A stretch of DNA of 64,000 bases. It comes from Conyzicola nivalis_A (GTDB lineage: Bacteria > Actinomycetota > Actinomycetes > Actinomycetales > Microbacteriaceae). A program made the translations under genes and the position numbers. Numbering within the stretch: position 1 is the stretch's first letter; every line of letters starts with the position of its first letter. The stretch spans positions 1,302,001 to 1,366,000 of the forward strand of contig NZ_JBEPSJ010000001.1 in assembly GCF_040548875.1 (NCBI RefSeq), written 5' to 3'. The notes below the pieces were generated by a model. That model was not told the DNA's origin, did not search any database, and saw only the letters and a program-made list of their open reading frames with translations. Shown here piece by piece: positions 30,977 through 39,827 of this stretch.

Positions 30977-33900
30977 ATGACCGAGTCACCCACGTCGTAC
31001 GCGCGCTTCGCGGGGCTCGCGCGCTTTCCCCGCAGGCCGCTCGATCTGACCAGCACCGACCAGTGCCCCGCGTGCTTCGAGACGCTCGACGCGGTGATCT
31101 GCACGACCTGCGGACTCGACCTCACCGGCTCGACCGCCGCGGAGCTCGCCGGAGTCTCGGAGTCGGCCGCCGCACTGCTCGACACGCGAGTCGAGCTGAT
31201 CGGGCGCATCCGGTTCGAGACGGCCGCGGCTGCACGAGCGGATGCGACCGCGGCCGAACCGGCCACGGTATCGGTCGCGGTCCCCCTCTTCGCCGGGTCG
31301 GCCCCCTCACGTCTGCCCGTCGACAGCTCCGCCCCCGTGCCACCGACCACCGCAGCCGGCGTCTCCGCCTCTGCGCCCGCCGTTGCCCAGGTCTCCCCGG
31401 CCTCGACGCGCCCGGTCGCCGCGCCGGGCACCGTCGGCACCGGCGCAGATCCCCGCCGCTCGAGCGTGCAGGTCGCCCTGCTGGTCGTCGGGGTCTCGCT
31501 CGTGTCGATCGCCGCGGTGTTCTTCCTGGTCTACGCGTTCATCAACTACGGCATCGTCTGGCGCAGCGTGATCATCGGCGCCGTCACGGTCGCCGCGTTC
31601 GTGATCGCCTCGGTGCTGCGGCGAAAGGGTCTCGGAAGCACGGCGGAGGGCATCGCCGCCTTCGCGGTCGTGCTCGTGTTTCTCGACGCGTTCGCCGTGC
31701 GCGCCAACGACCTCTTCGGCGCCCAGGCGACGGATGCGCTCGGCTACTGGGGTGTGACGCTCGCTGTCGCCGCCGTCGGATTCGCCGTGTGGCACCGGGC
31801 CTCGTCGTTGCGGGTGGCGAACATCGCCGCGTTCGTCGTCTTCGCGCCCGGGGTCGGCCTGATCGCCGCCGCGCTGGCCGGACCGCTCGAACCGGCCGCG
31901 CGCGTCTGGGCGGCATTCCTCGCCGTCGGACTCGCGGGGCTCGTGCACCCCCTCGCGAAGGCCGGCGCGCGGGGTGCGTCGGCGGCCGCCGAACGGGTAA
32001 TCGCGGTCGGTTTCGCCCTGGTCGCCCTGCCGGTCAGCTTCATCCTCGCGTTCGCGGTCGCTCCCGACGACGTCGTGGCGGCGCCGCTCGCGCTCCTGGC
32101 GGTCGGGGCGGTCGCCGTCGCCCACACGATCGCGCTGCTGCGGGCGCGGGCCGCCGACACGGTCGCGAGAGTGGCGGCTACGACGTTCGCCGTGACCGCG
32201 GCCCTCGGCGCGACGATCGCTGTCGCCCTGTGCGGCTACCGCGTTCTTCCCCTCGAGTTCGCCATCGCGGTCTCGCCTGCCGCCGTGACGACGCTGGCCT
32301 TCGCGATCGCCCTGCTCGCATCGCGCGCGACCGCCCCGTTGTCCAGGCTCGGTGCCCGCGGTGCGTCGATCGCCGCGTCGTCGGTCGCGGTCGCGACACT
32401 CGCCCCGGCATTCGTGGGGGCGGCGTTCGCCGCGGCGCTCCCTCCCCTCACCGGGCTGGTGACCGCGCCGTGGCAGGGCGACATCCCCGGCGCGCCGAGC
32501 CGGCCTGACGCTGCGCACGTCGGTGCCGTCGTCGCCCTCGCCCTCGCGGCGCTCATCGGCTGGCTCTTCCAGGCTGCCACCGGCCTGTTCCCCCGCATCC
32601 GCGCGGCGCTGCCGGGGGCGCTCTACCTGGTGCTGCTGTTCGCCGTTCCGCTGCTCGCACACCCGGCGGCGATCGTCGCGGCGTGGATGCTGCTCGCCGC
32701 GCTCGCCGTCGCGACGCTCGTCGTCGCCCGCCACCTGGCCCTGCCGCTGGCCCGCCGCCCGGTCGCGACCCTCGGCGTCGTCGCGGCCGCGTTCGGCTAC
32801 GCCGCCTCCTGGGGCAGCACCGAGACCTGGCTGCCCGCGTCGGTCGCGATGATCGCGCTGCTCGTCGCGGCGCGCTCCGCCGTCGCAGCCGAAGACCGCG
32901 AGCTTCGTTCCGGTCTTCTCGGCGCTGGGGTGCTGGTCGCGGTCGTCGGTGCTGCCGCCCTCGGCCGCCAGCTCGGCGTCGCCTCCCCCGCGCTCCTCGA
33001 CGACGGCAATGCGCCGCTCTTCGACTCGCTGCGGGCGGTGTCCATTCTCGCGATCGCCCTCCTCGCCCTCGCCGCGGTACCGGCCGGCCGGTACCTGTCG
33101 ACGCTCGACCGCCGCACGGTGTTCTTCATCGCCGCCCCGCTCGCGGCGGGCGTCATCCCCTTTGCCGGGGCGATGCTCGTGCTCGATCGCGACCTGGTCT
33201 CCGCCCTCGTCGAGCCGGTGACGAGCATGCTGCTCGCCACCGCACTCCTCGCGACCCTCGGCGGATGGCTTATCCCTCGCGCGAACGGGGGCTTCGCGGC
33301 CGAACGCGTCGTCGCCTCGATAGCGATGGCCCCGGCGGTGTTCTGGGCGCTCGACTCCCTGGCCTTGGTGCTCCGCGTGCAGACCGAGGTGACGCAACTC
33401 GCGGCGGTCGTGTCGGCGCTGCTCGTCGCCGCCGGTTCCCTCTTGCTCGTCGTGCGCCGCCCGCTGCGGTCGCGCGACGCGGCCGACATCGGCACGGGCC
33501 TCGTCGGCACCGCGGGCACGGTCGTCGCGGTCATGGCCGGTTCACCGCTGGCCTGGCTGGCGCTCCTGCTCGCGGCCGCGACGCTGCTGCTGCTGGCGAC
33601 GTCCCGTGACGGCCTGATCGGCTCCCGGTCGCCCAGGCGGCACTGGGCGTGGGCGGCGCTCGCGCTCGCGACGGCGGGCCTGTGGTGGAGGCTGCAGCTC
33701 TCCTCGGTCACCGTCGTCGAGGCATATACGTTGCCGATCGCGGGGGTGCTGCTGCTCGTGGCCGCGCTCGTGTGGCGCTCCGCCCGGTCGAGAGGACTCG
33801 CGGATGCCTCGGCCCCGGTCATCACCCTCGCGGCGCTGCTCGTCGCGGTCGTGCCTTCCGCGCTCTCCGCGTCGTCGGCCTCCGACTCCGCCGCATCCGG

Positions 33901-34855
33901 TGTCGGCGGCGCGACGGCGATCGCCGTGTTCGCGGCGGCGGTGGCGCTGCTGCTCGGCGGCAGCCTGACCCGCACGGACGCCGCCGCCCGCTCGTTCCTC
34001 GACGCGGGCGCCGCGGCGGGGCTCGTCGGCGTCGTCGTGGTCGCGGTCGGCCGGCTCGTGCGACTCGCCGACCTGCAGCCCGACCTCGCGCTCGACGCCT
34101 GGGCGGGAGCGGTCTTCACGGTGCTGGTGATCGCGGCCATCGGCCAGTGCGTGCCGCGGGCCGGCGACCGGCCGGTGACCCCTGCCGTCGCGCGCGCCGT
34201 CGTCATCGGGGCGATGCTGCTCGTGCTCGCCGCCGAGGGTGCTGCGTCCGATTCATCCCCCATCGGTTCCGCCCGCGCGGTCGCCGTCGTCGTGCTGTTC
34301 TCGGCCGTGCACGTAGCGTCGCTCGCGGCCCGACCGCCGTTCGACGCCCCGGTCGGCGTCGTGGCCGTCGCCCTCGCCGGTGTCGCCGGCGTCGTGGCGG
34401 TCGGGGTCGGTGCCGTCGACGCCGTCGAGTGGGTGAGCGTTCCGATCGCCGCCGCGCTGCTCGTCACGGGCGCGACGCGACTCTCGCGCACGCCGCGGCT
34501 GCGCAGCTGGCCGGCGCTAGCCCCGGGTCTCGCGGTGCTGCTCGTGCCGTCGCTCCTGGCCACCATGGTCGACCGGCCGGTGTGGCGTCTCGTCGCGATC
34601 GGAGTCGTCGCGATCGCCGTGTTCGTGTTCGGGTTCGTCCGTCGTCTGCAGGCACTGTTCCTCATCGGAGGGGCGGTCGCGCTCGTGCACGGCATCGCCA
34701 CGTTCTCGCCGCAGCTTCGTGACGTCTACCAGCTCACCGAGTGGTGGGTGTGGGCGGGCGCGGGCGGCATCGTCATCATCGTGCTCGGCGCGCGCTATGA
34801 ACGCAGCCTGCGCTCGGCGCGGAGCATCGTGGTCGGGATCGGCGCGCTGCGGTAG
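30977..34855 (+). CDS. Giant polytopic membrane protein, SCO7613 C-terminal-domain-like, 1292 aa
   Basis: Begins with a zinc-ribbon-like CPAC-x9-CTTC pair (about residues 30-45), an Ala/Pro-rich linker to about 150, then more than thirty hydrophobic segments to the C-terminus with almost no hydrophilic domains. It fits the SCO7613 C-terminal-domain membrane proteins of actinobacteria, whose function is not known. AGGGAG seven bases upstream favours the ATG at 30977 over those at 30971 and 30932. Composition is extremely rich in Ala, Val and Leu. No transporter or enzyme motif is seen; the zinc ribbon suggests an interaction module. Monocistronic. Confidence 0.8.
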   Translation: MTESPTSYARFAGLARFPRRPLDLTSTDQCPACFETLDAVICTTCGLDLTGSTAAELAGVSESAAALLDTRVELIGRIRFETAAAARADATAAEPATVSVAVPLFAGSAPSRLPVDSSAPVPPTTAAGVSASAPAVAQVSPASTRPVAAPGTVGTGADPRRSSVQVALLVVGVSLVSIAAVFFLVYAFINYGIVWRSVIIGAVTVAAFVIASVLRRKGLGSTAEGIAAFAVVLVFLDAFAVRANDLFGAQATDALGYWGVTLAVAAVGFAVWHRASSLRVANIAAFVVFAPGVGLIAAALAGPLEPAARVWAAFLAVGLAGLVHPLAKAGARGASAAAERVIAVGFALVALPVSFILAFAVAPDDVVAAPLALLAVGAVAVAHTIALLRARAADTVARVAATTFAVTAALGATIAVALCGYRVLPLEFAIAVSPAAVTTLAFAIALLASRATAPLSRLGARGASIAASSVAVATLAPAFVGAAFAAALPPLTGLVTAPWQGDIPGAPSRPDAAHVGAVVALALAALIGWLFQAATGLFPRIRAALPGALYLVLLFAVPLLAHPAAIVAAWMLLAALAVATLVVARHLALPLARRPVATLGVVAAAFGYAASWGSTETWLPASVAMIALLVAARSAVAAEDRELRSGLLGAGVLVAVVGAAALGRQLGVASPALLDDGNAPLFDSLRAVSILAIALLALAAVPAGRYLSTLDRRTVFFIAAPLAAGVIPFAGAMLVLDRDLVSALVEPVTSMLLATALLATLGGWLIPRANGGFAAERVVASIAMAPAVFWALDSLALVLRVQTEVTQLAAVVSALLVAAGSLLLVVRRPLRSRDAADIGTGLVGTAGTVVAVMAGSPLAWLALLLAAATLLLLATSRDGLIGSRSPRRHWAWAALALATAGLWWRLQLSSVTVVEAYTLPIAGVLLLVAALVWRSARSRGLADASAPVITLAALLVAVVPSALSASSASDSAASGVGGATAIAVFAAAVALLLGGSLTRTDAAARSFLDAGAAAGLVGVVVVAVGRLVRLADLQPDLALDAWAGAVFTVLVIAAIGQCVPRAGDRPVTPAVARAVVIGAMLLVLAAEGAASDSSPIGSARAVAVVVLFSAVHVASLAARPPFDAPVGVVAVALAGVAGVVAVGVGAVDAVEWVSVPIAAALLVTGATRLSRTPRLRSWPALAPGLAVLLVPSLLATMVDRPVWRLVAIGVVAIAVFVFGFVRRLQALFLIGGAVALVHGIATFSPQLRDVYQLTEWWVWAGAGGIVIIVLGARYERSLRSARSIVVGIGALR

Positions 34856-34882
34856 CGGGCGGCGCGCCGCGGTCGACGTGCC

Positions 34883-35542
34883 CTAGCGCTGCAGCCAGGC
34901 GAGCACCGCGAGCACACGGCGGTGGTCGGAACCGGAGTCGTCGAGGCCCAGCTTCTGAAAGATCGAGGTGACGTTCTTCTCGACCGCGCCCGTGCCGATG
35001 AAGAGCGCGGCCGAGATGGCCGCGTTCGTGCGGCCCTCGCCCATCAGCGCGAGCACCTCCCGCTCACGCGGAGTGAGAGTGGACAGCGGATCGTGTCTGC
35101 GGCCGATGAGCTGCGCGACCACCTCGGGATCGAGCACCGTGCCACCGGCGGCGATGCGGGTGATCGCGTCATCCAGCTCGGCCAGGGAGGCGACGCGGTC
35201 CTTGAGCAGGTAGCCGATCCCGCCCGTGCCCGATGCGAGCAGCTCTTGCGCGTAGGCGACCTCCACGTACTGCGACAGCAGGAGGATGCCGAGGCCGGGG
35301 CGACGACGACGCGCCTCGATCGCGGCGCGGACCCCCTCGTCGCGGTAGGTGGGCGGCATGCGCACGTCGAGCACGGCGAGGTCGGGCGCCGTCGACTCGA
35401 GCGCGGCGAGCAGCCGGTCGGCGTCGCCGTAGGATCCGACGACGTCGACGCCCGCCTCCACCAGAACGCGCACCAGCCCCTCCCGCAACAGCACCGAATC
35501 GTCGGCGACTACTACACGGAGGGGCTGGTGCGCTGGGGTCAT
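34883..35542 (-). CDS. NarL/LuxR-family response regulator
   Basis: 219-aa regulator: receiver domain with acidic pocket VVADDS and phospho-acceptor Asp59 (LAVLDVRMP), Lys in YLLKDRV, then a LuxR helix-turn-helix (LTPREREVLALMGEGRTNAAISAALFIGTGAVEKNVTSIFQKLGL). The partner kinase is the gene upstream (71-base gap). The frame is open much further upstream but the ATG at 35542 opens the receiver domain. Together with the multicopper oxidase gene it suggests envelope or metal-stress control; the signal is not known. Confidence 0.92.
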   Translation of the reverse strand: MTPAHQPLRVVVADDSVLLREGLVRVLVEAGVDVVGSYGDADRLLAALESTAPDLAVLDVRMPPTYRDEGVRAAIEARRRRPGLGILLLSQYVEVAYAQELLASGTGGIGYLLKDRVASLAELDDAITRIAAGGTVLDPEVVAQLIGRRHDPLSTLTPREREVLALMGEGRTNAAISAALFIGTGAVEKNVTSIFQKLGLDDSGSDHRRVLAVLAWLQR

Positions 35543-35613
35543 AGACCCAGCGTAGGGGCCGCCGGGACGCGGGCCGCCGCCCCGGCAGGCGGCTACGTGG
35601 CCGGGCCCGGGGT

Positions 35614-37002
35614 CTAGCCCGCGTCGGCGCCGCTCGCCGCGCCCGACGGCGCCGGGCTCGCCGAGCCCGGGTATGACGTGGCGAGGGGCAGGTGCGCCGT
35701 CACGACGGTGGGGCCCCCGACCGGGCTGTCGAGTTCGAGCGTTCCGCCGAGGCCGCGCAGGCGTTCGTCCAGGCCGGCGAGCCCGTGGCCCTCGACCGGC
35801 ACCGCTCCCCCGCCGCCGTTGTCGGTGACCGTCACATCGAGCCAGGTGTCGTCGGTGTCGAGCACCCGCCGCACCGCGACCCGTGCCGTGACGCTCGTCG
35901 CGCCGGAGTGCTTCGCCGCGTTGGTGAGCGCCTCGCTGGCCACGAAGTAGGCGTTGCGCTCGATCTCCTGCGGAAGCTCGAGGCCGTCGGGCAGCTCGCT
36001 CTCGATCGCGACGGGCACGGTGCTGCGCACCGCGGCGGACTCGAGTGCCGCGACGAGCCCGCGGTCGAGCAGGATCGGCGGCGCGAACCCGCGGGACAGG
36101 GCGCGCAGCTCCTCGAGCGCGTCCTTCGACTGCTGCACGGCCTCCGCGATGAGGGCACGCGCCCGCGCCGGATCGGTGTCGAGCTGACGGTCGGCGGCCG
36201 CGAGGTCCATCTGCAGGCGCACGAGGCGCTGTTGCGGGCCGTCGTGGATGTCGCGCTCGAGCCGGCGCAGAGAGTGTCCCTCGGCCGAGATGGCCGCGCC
36301 GCGGCTCGCCTCGAGGTCGCCGACCTGGGCGCGCAGCGCCTCCGACGGGAACGCCCCGAGGGTGACCCGGGCGATGACGTCGTGCAGCAGCACGAGCCCG
36401 CGTGTGACGAACGGCAGCGTGGCCAGGAGGGTCGCGCCGATCACGAACGAGAGCAGGTCGTCGAGGGCGCGCCCGAGCACGTCGTCGCCGAAGAAGGTGC
36501 GGATGACGACGGCGGGGTCGCCGCCGAAGTCGATCAGCCGCCAGAACCACGCGGTGACGCCGGCGAGGCCCGTGGTGACCCAGATCACCGTGATCGTCCA
36601 GGTCACCAGGGACACCGCGAAGTTGATCACCATGGTGTGCACGAGGTAGAGCCAGAGGTGCGCGTTCGAGAGCAGCGCCCAGAAGACACGCCAGAAGCCG
36701 GGCTCACGGGCGGCGTCCGCCCACGGCGGGCGTTGGATGTGCGGTCGGCCGGCCCACTCGAGCCGGATCAGCTCCAGGGTGCCGAAGGCCCGGGAGACGA
36801 AAAGCGCGGCGATGATGAGCACGATGCCGATGAGGAACACCGCGACGGTGCCGACGCCGGTGGAGAACAGGGTGAGACTGGTCAGGAATCCGGCGAGGGC
36901 GATCGGGAAGGTCAGCACCAGGAAGCCGAGCTCTCTCGGCACGGTTCGCCAGAGCGAGCCGTAGGTGGTGCGGGGCGCTGCGGCCCGGTCAGTGGTTGTC
37001 AT
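35614..37002 (-). CDS. Sensor histidine kinase (HisKA_3 type)
   Basis: 462-aa kinase with about five to six hydrophobic segments in the first 210 residues (a membrane-embedded sensor), the HisKA_3 phosphorylation box LERDIHDGPQQRL with His253, and a HATPase_c end (NAAKHSGAT, DNGGGGA, GLAGLDERLRGLGGTL). AGGAGA precedes the ATG at 37002. The first 14 bases overlap the 3' end of the multicopper oxidase gene, so the two are translationally coupled. Cognate regulator is 34883-35542. Confidence 0.92.
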   Translation of the reverse strand: MTTTDRAAAPRTTYGSLWRTVPRELGFLVLTFPIALAGFLTSLTLFSTGVGTVAVFLIGIVLIIAALFVSRAFGTLELIRLEWAGRPHIQRPPWADAAREPGFWRVFWALLSNAHLWLYLVHTMVINFAVSLVTWTITVIWVTTGLAGVTAWFWRLIDFGGDPAVVIRTFFGDDVLGRALDDLLSFVIGATLLATLPFVTRGLVLLHDVIARVTLGAFPSEALRAQVGDLEASRGAAISAEGHSLRRLERDIHDGPQQRLVRLQMDLAAADRQLDTDPARARALIAEAVQQSKDALEELRALSRGFAPPILLDRGLVAALESAAVRSTVPVAIESELPDGLELPQEIERNAYFVASEALTNAAKHSGATSVTARVAVRRVLDTDDTWLDVTVTDNGGGGAVPVEGHGLAGLDERLRGLGGTLELDSPVGGPTVVTAHLPLATSYPGSASPAPSGAASGADAG

Positions 37003-38485
37003 GGGTGTCTCCTGATTCAATTGTGCCCGCACGCTGGCCCGGCTCGACGACCACGAACTGGCCCATCATCCCCTGATCTTCGTGCTGCAGCAGATGGCAG
37101 TGGTACATGTAGGGCGTTCTCGGGTCGGTGTAGTCGGTGAACCGCATGATGAGGCGGTAGTCGGTGTTGGGGCGGAGCAGGATCGTGTCCTTGTAGCCGG
37201 CGAGCTCGGGCGGCGGCGGGTCCCCGCCGATCGACAGCAGCTGGAACTGCACGTCGTGCACGTGGAAGCTGTGCGGCAGCGCCATGTTGTTGCGCACGTC
37301 CCAAACCTCGGTGTCTCCGACGGTGACCACCTCGTCGATGCGCCCGAGGTCCATCTGCTGCTGGTTGATCTGCTTGCCGTCGAGCACGAAACGCCGTTCC
37401 CCGGTCGCGTCGAGGTCGTCCAGCCGCTCCATCGGAACGAGCGTCTGAGGCACCGTGCCCACGGAATTCAGGGCGTCGGATGCCACGAGCTCGAGTACGT
37501 CGAACGAGTCGCGTGCCCCGTTGAGCCCGCCCAGTCCCGGCCCGCCACCCAGATCCACGTCGCGAGACTGCAGGGTGATGCGTTCGCCCGGAGCCATGCG
37601 CACGAGCACCTCGGCGCGCTCCCCGGGCGACAGCTGCACCGCCCGGGTCGCGAAGGGGCGCTCGAGGAGGCCGCCGTCCGTGCCGATCAGGGCGAGGTCG
37701 CGGTCGTCGGAGAGCGCGAAGTTGTAGATACGGGCCGGGGAGGCGTTGAGCAGGCGCAGGCGCACCACGTCGGTCGTCACGGCGAGGCTGGGGCCGACGG
37801 TGCCGTTGACGAGCAGCCGGTCGCCGACGGGCCCGATGTAGTCGCGGGTGTCGCTCACGAGCTGGCCGTCGGCGTCGAGGCGCACGTCCTGCACGATCAC
37901 CGGGATGTCGTCGACTCCGTAGTCGCGCGGCAGCGACAGTGCCGCCTCGGCCTCGTCGCGCACGATGAACATGCCCGCGAGTCCACGACCGACGTGCCGT
38001 TCGGTCTCGCCGTGCGGGTGGGGGTGGTACCAGAGTGTCGTCGCCGGCTGGTCGACGGTCCAGCGCGGGGACCAGTCGTCGCCCGGGGCGACCATCTGAT
38101 GCGGGCCGCCGTCCGCCCGGGCGGGGAGGTGCATGCCGTGCCAGTGCACGGTGGTGGGCTCCTTGAGCCCGTTGTGGAAGTCGACCTGCACGTCGTCGCC
38201 GCTGGCGGCGACGATCGTCGGGCCGAGGTAGGGGCCGTTGAAGCCCCAGGTCTCGGTCGGTGTGCCGGGAACAACGTCGACCGTACCCGTCTGGGCGGTG
38301 AGGTCGAAGTGGAGGCGACCGACGGCATCCGTCGTCGGCTCGGCGAGCGGCGGGATCGCCAGCGCCGTGTCGAAGGCGACGCGGCCGATCGTGTCGACGT
38401 CCGGCGAGCCGTCGGAGCAGCCGGCGAGCACCGTGGTCAGCGCGAGGGCCGTGACGACCGTGATCGCTGCGCTTCGTGGGGACAT
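36989..38485 (-). CDS. Multicopper oxidase, lipoprotein-anchored
   Basis: 498-aa secreted oxidase with lipobox LAGC (Cys23). Copper-site motifs are all present: HWHG (His114, His116), HPHPHGE (His154, 156, 158), HSFHVHD and the C-terminal HCHLLQHEDQGMM (type 1 and trinuclear sites). It resembles CueO/CotA/spore-coat-type laccases and probably oxidises Cu(I), metals or phenolics outside the membrane. First gene of an operon with a histidine kinase and response regulator. A 7-bp G/C-rich inverted repeat lies 58 bases upstream. The family call is certain; the substrate is not. Confidence 0.93.
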   Translation of the reverse strand: MSPRSAAITVVTALALTTVLAGCSDGSPDVDTIGRVAFDTALAIPPLAEPTTDAVGRLHFDLTAQTGTVDVVPGTPTETWGFNGPYLGPTIVAASGDDVQVDFHNGLKEPTTVHWHGMHLPARADGGPHQMVAPGDDWSPRWTVDQPATTLWYHPHPHGETERHVGRGLAGMFIVRDEAEAALSLPRDYGVDDIPVIVQDVRLDADGQLVSDTRDYIGPVGDRLLVNGTVGPSLAVTTDVVRLRLLNASPARIYNFALSDDRDLALIGTDGGLLERPFATRAVQLSPGERAEVLVRMAPGERITLQSRDVDLGGGPGLGGLNGARDSFDVLELVASDALNSVGTVPQTLVPMERLDDLDATGERRFVLDGKQINQQQMDLGRIDEVVTVGDTEVWDVRNNMALPHSFHVHDVQFQLLSIGGDPPPPELAGYKDTILLRPNTDYRLIMRFTDYTDPRTPYMYHCHLLQHEDQGMMGQFVVVEPGQRAGTIESGDTHDNH

Positions 38486-38542
38486 GACTCAAGCCAAGCC
38501 GTACACGCCTCGGGCGACCATGGCGCGGGCATCCGGTTCGAT

Positions 38543-38560
38543 GCGGGGGCTATCCCCCGC
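38543..38560. promoter_or_regulatory. G-rich inverted repeat upstream of the multicopper oxidase
   Basis: GCGGGGG and CCCCCGC flank CTAT (38543-38560), 58 bases before the oxidase start. It could be an operator or the 5' part of a hairpin in the leader; I know no matching consensus. Confidence 0.35.
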
Positions 38561-38594
38561 GCCGAGGTGGGGCCCGGCGGGGCAAGGGCCGCCT

Positions 38595-38634
38595 AAGCAA
38601 GTCTCACCTCAGTGAGCGTTGCCTCAGCTTGCTT
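38595..38634. promoter_or_regulatory. Nested inverted repeats upstream of dps
   Basis: AAGCAAG (38595-38601) pairs with CTTGCTT (38628-38634); inside, CTCAC and GTGAG (38603-38616) form a second palindrome. The pair lies about 90 bases upstream of the dps start in a region shared with the divergent oxidase operon. It may bind an iron- or stress-responsive regulator. Confidence 0.4.
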
Positions 38635-38721
38635 GCGGAATAAACGGTGCTGAGTACCGTTGAACCAGAAGTAGACGCCCCTCGTGAGCGTCACGCAGAG
38701 CAAGCGAAAAGGAGTCACACC

Positions 38722-39210
38722 ATGACCGAAGTACAGGCCGTTCCCCAGAGTTCCATCGACGCCGACATCGTCTCGGGTGTCGCCCAGTTCCTCGGCCCGG
38801 TAGTGGTCGACCTCACCGCCCTCGCCGTCGACGGCAAGCAGGCGCACTGGCACGTTCGCGGAGCCAACTTCCAGGCCGTGCACGAGTTGCTCGACGAGAT
38901 CGTCGAGCACGCGCACGACTACGCCGACACCGCCGCGGAGCGCGTCGTAGCCCTCGGCCTCCCCCTCGACGTACGCGTCCAGACCGTCGGAGCGAAGGCC
39001 ACGAACCCACCGCTCTCCGCCGGCTTCCAGCAGTCCGACGCGACCATCGCGCAAATCATCGCGTCGATCGACGCGACCCTCACCACCGTGCGCACCGCGG
39101 TCACCGAGCTCGCGGAGCTCGACGCCGTCAGCCAGGACGTCGCGATCGAGATCGCACGCGGCCTCGAGAAGGACCGCTGGTTCCTCTTCGCGCACCTCGC
39201 GAGCAAGTAG
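38722..39210 (+). CDS. dps: DNA starvation/stationary-phase protection protein Dps
   Basis: 162-aa ferritin-like Dps that stores iron and shields DNA in oxidative stress. The four-helix bundle carries the ferroxidase-centre signature KQAHWHVRGANFQAVHELLDEI...DYADTAAERVV (about 40-75). AAAAGGAG lies eight bases upstream of the ATG at 38722. Divergent from the multicopper oxidase operon; iron and copper oxidation genes back to back may reflect shared metal-stress control, but this is inference. Confidence 0.95.
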   Translation: MTEVQAVPQSSIDADIVSGVAQFLGPVVVDLTALAVDGKQAHWHVRGANFQAVHELLDEIVEHAHDYADTAAERVVALGLPLDVRVQTVGAKATNPPLSAGFQQSDATIAQIIASIDATLTTVRTAVTELAELDAVSQDVAIEIARGLEKDRWFLFAHLASK

Positions 39211-39218
39211 CACCGCCG

Positions 39219-39262
39219 CCGCCGATCGAGTAGTGCGCCGGAGCGGCCCGCTCGACCGGCGG
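39219..39262. terminator. Repeat-derived hairpin between dps and GNAT gene
   Basis: CCGCCGATCGAG (39219-39230) pairs with CTCGACCGGCGG (39251-39262), one mismatch. The left arm extended as CCGCCGATCGAGTAG differs by one base from the repeats at 6170 and 6197 (CCGCCGGTCGAGTAG), so this is another member of the same Micrococcales-type repeat. It sits in the 75-bp convergent gap and probably ends dps. Confidence 0.6.
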
Positions 39263-39285
39263 GGCGGGTCGCCGGAGCGACCTGC

Positions 39286-39825
39286 TCAGCCGGCGGCGAT
39301 CCGCGCGTACACCGCCATGTCGACCCGCCGGTCGGCGAACCTCTGGGCGCTGCGCTGCACCCCCTCGAACTCGAAGCCGAGGCGCTCGAGCAAGGCGCGG
39401 CTGCGCGTGTTGTCCACCGCCGTGCGCGCCTGGATGCGCCCGATGTCCCCTCCGGCGAGCACGTGGGCGACCAGCGTGCCGATGCTCTCGGCCGCGACTC
39501 CGGCACCCTCGGCGTCGGCGTCGATCCAGTAGCCGATCTCCGCGTTGCCGTCGACCCCGTCGATGCGCGCGGTGCAGCTGCCGACGAGCGCGCCGTCGAG
39601 CCGGATGACGAACGGCAGCGCCGTGCCCGACGTGCACGCCTGCGCCTGCCAGGCGAGGTACACCCGCACGCTCGACACCGTCTGCGGCGCGGTCGCCCAC
39701 GGCTCCCAGCGGGCCAGTCTGGCGAGGTTGCGGTCTACGACCGCGAAATACTCGGCTGCGAGGTCGGGATGCATCGGCTCGAGCACGAGTCCGGGCCGAA
39801 CCTCGATGGGCCGCTGTCCGCCCAC
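39286..39825 (-). CDS. GNAT-family N-acetyltransferase
   Basis: 179-aa acetyltransferase of the RimJ/RimL type: EVRPGLVLEPMHPD start, FVIRLDGALVGSCTA, then the acetyl-CoA site GYWIDADAEGAGVAAESIGTL and IQARTAVDNTRSRALLERLGFEFEG. The target may be a protein N-terminus or a small amine. A GTG at 39825, two bases past the stop of the amidohydrolase gene, was chosen; it may be coupled to that gene. The frame extends upstream but overlaps the amidohydrolase in a basic low-complexity reading. Confidence 0.85.
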   Translation of the reverse strand: MGGQRPIEVRPGLVLEPMHPDLAAEYFAVVDRNLARLARWEPWATAPQTVSSVRVYLAWQAQACTSGTALPFVIRLDGALVGSCTARIDGVDGNAEIGYWIDADAEGAGVAAESIGTLVAHVLAGGDIGRIQARTAVDNTRSRALLERLGFEFEGVQRSAQRFADRRVDMAVYARIAAG

Positions 39826-39827
39826 GG

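Noticed and set aside
31307..33397. Minus-strand 696-codon frame under the giant membrane protein gene
   Set aside because: Asp/Arg/Glu/Gly-rich low-complexity translation typical of an antisense shadow; no ribosome-binding site or domain.
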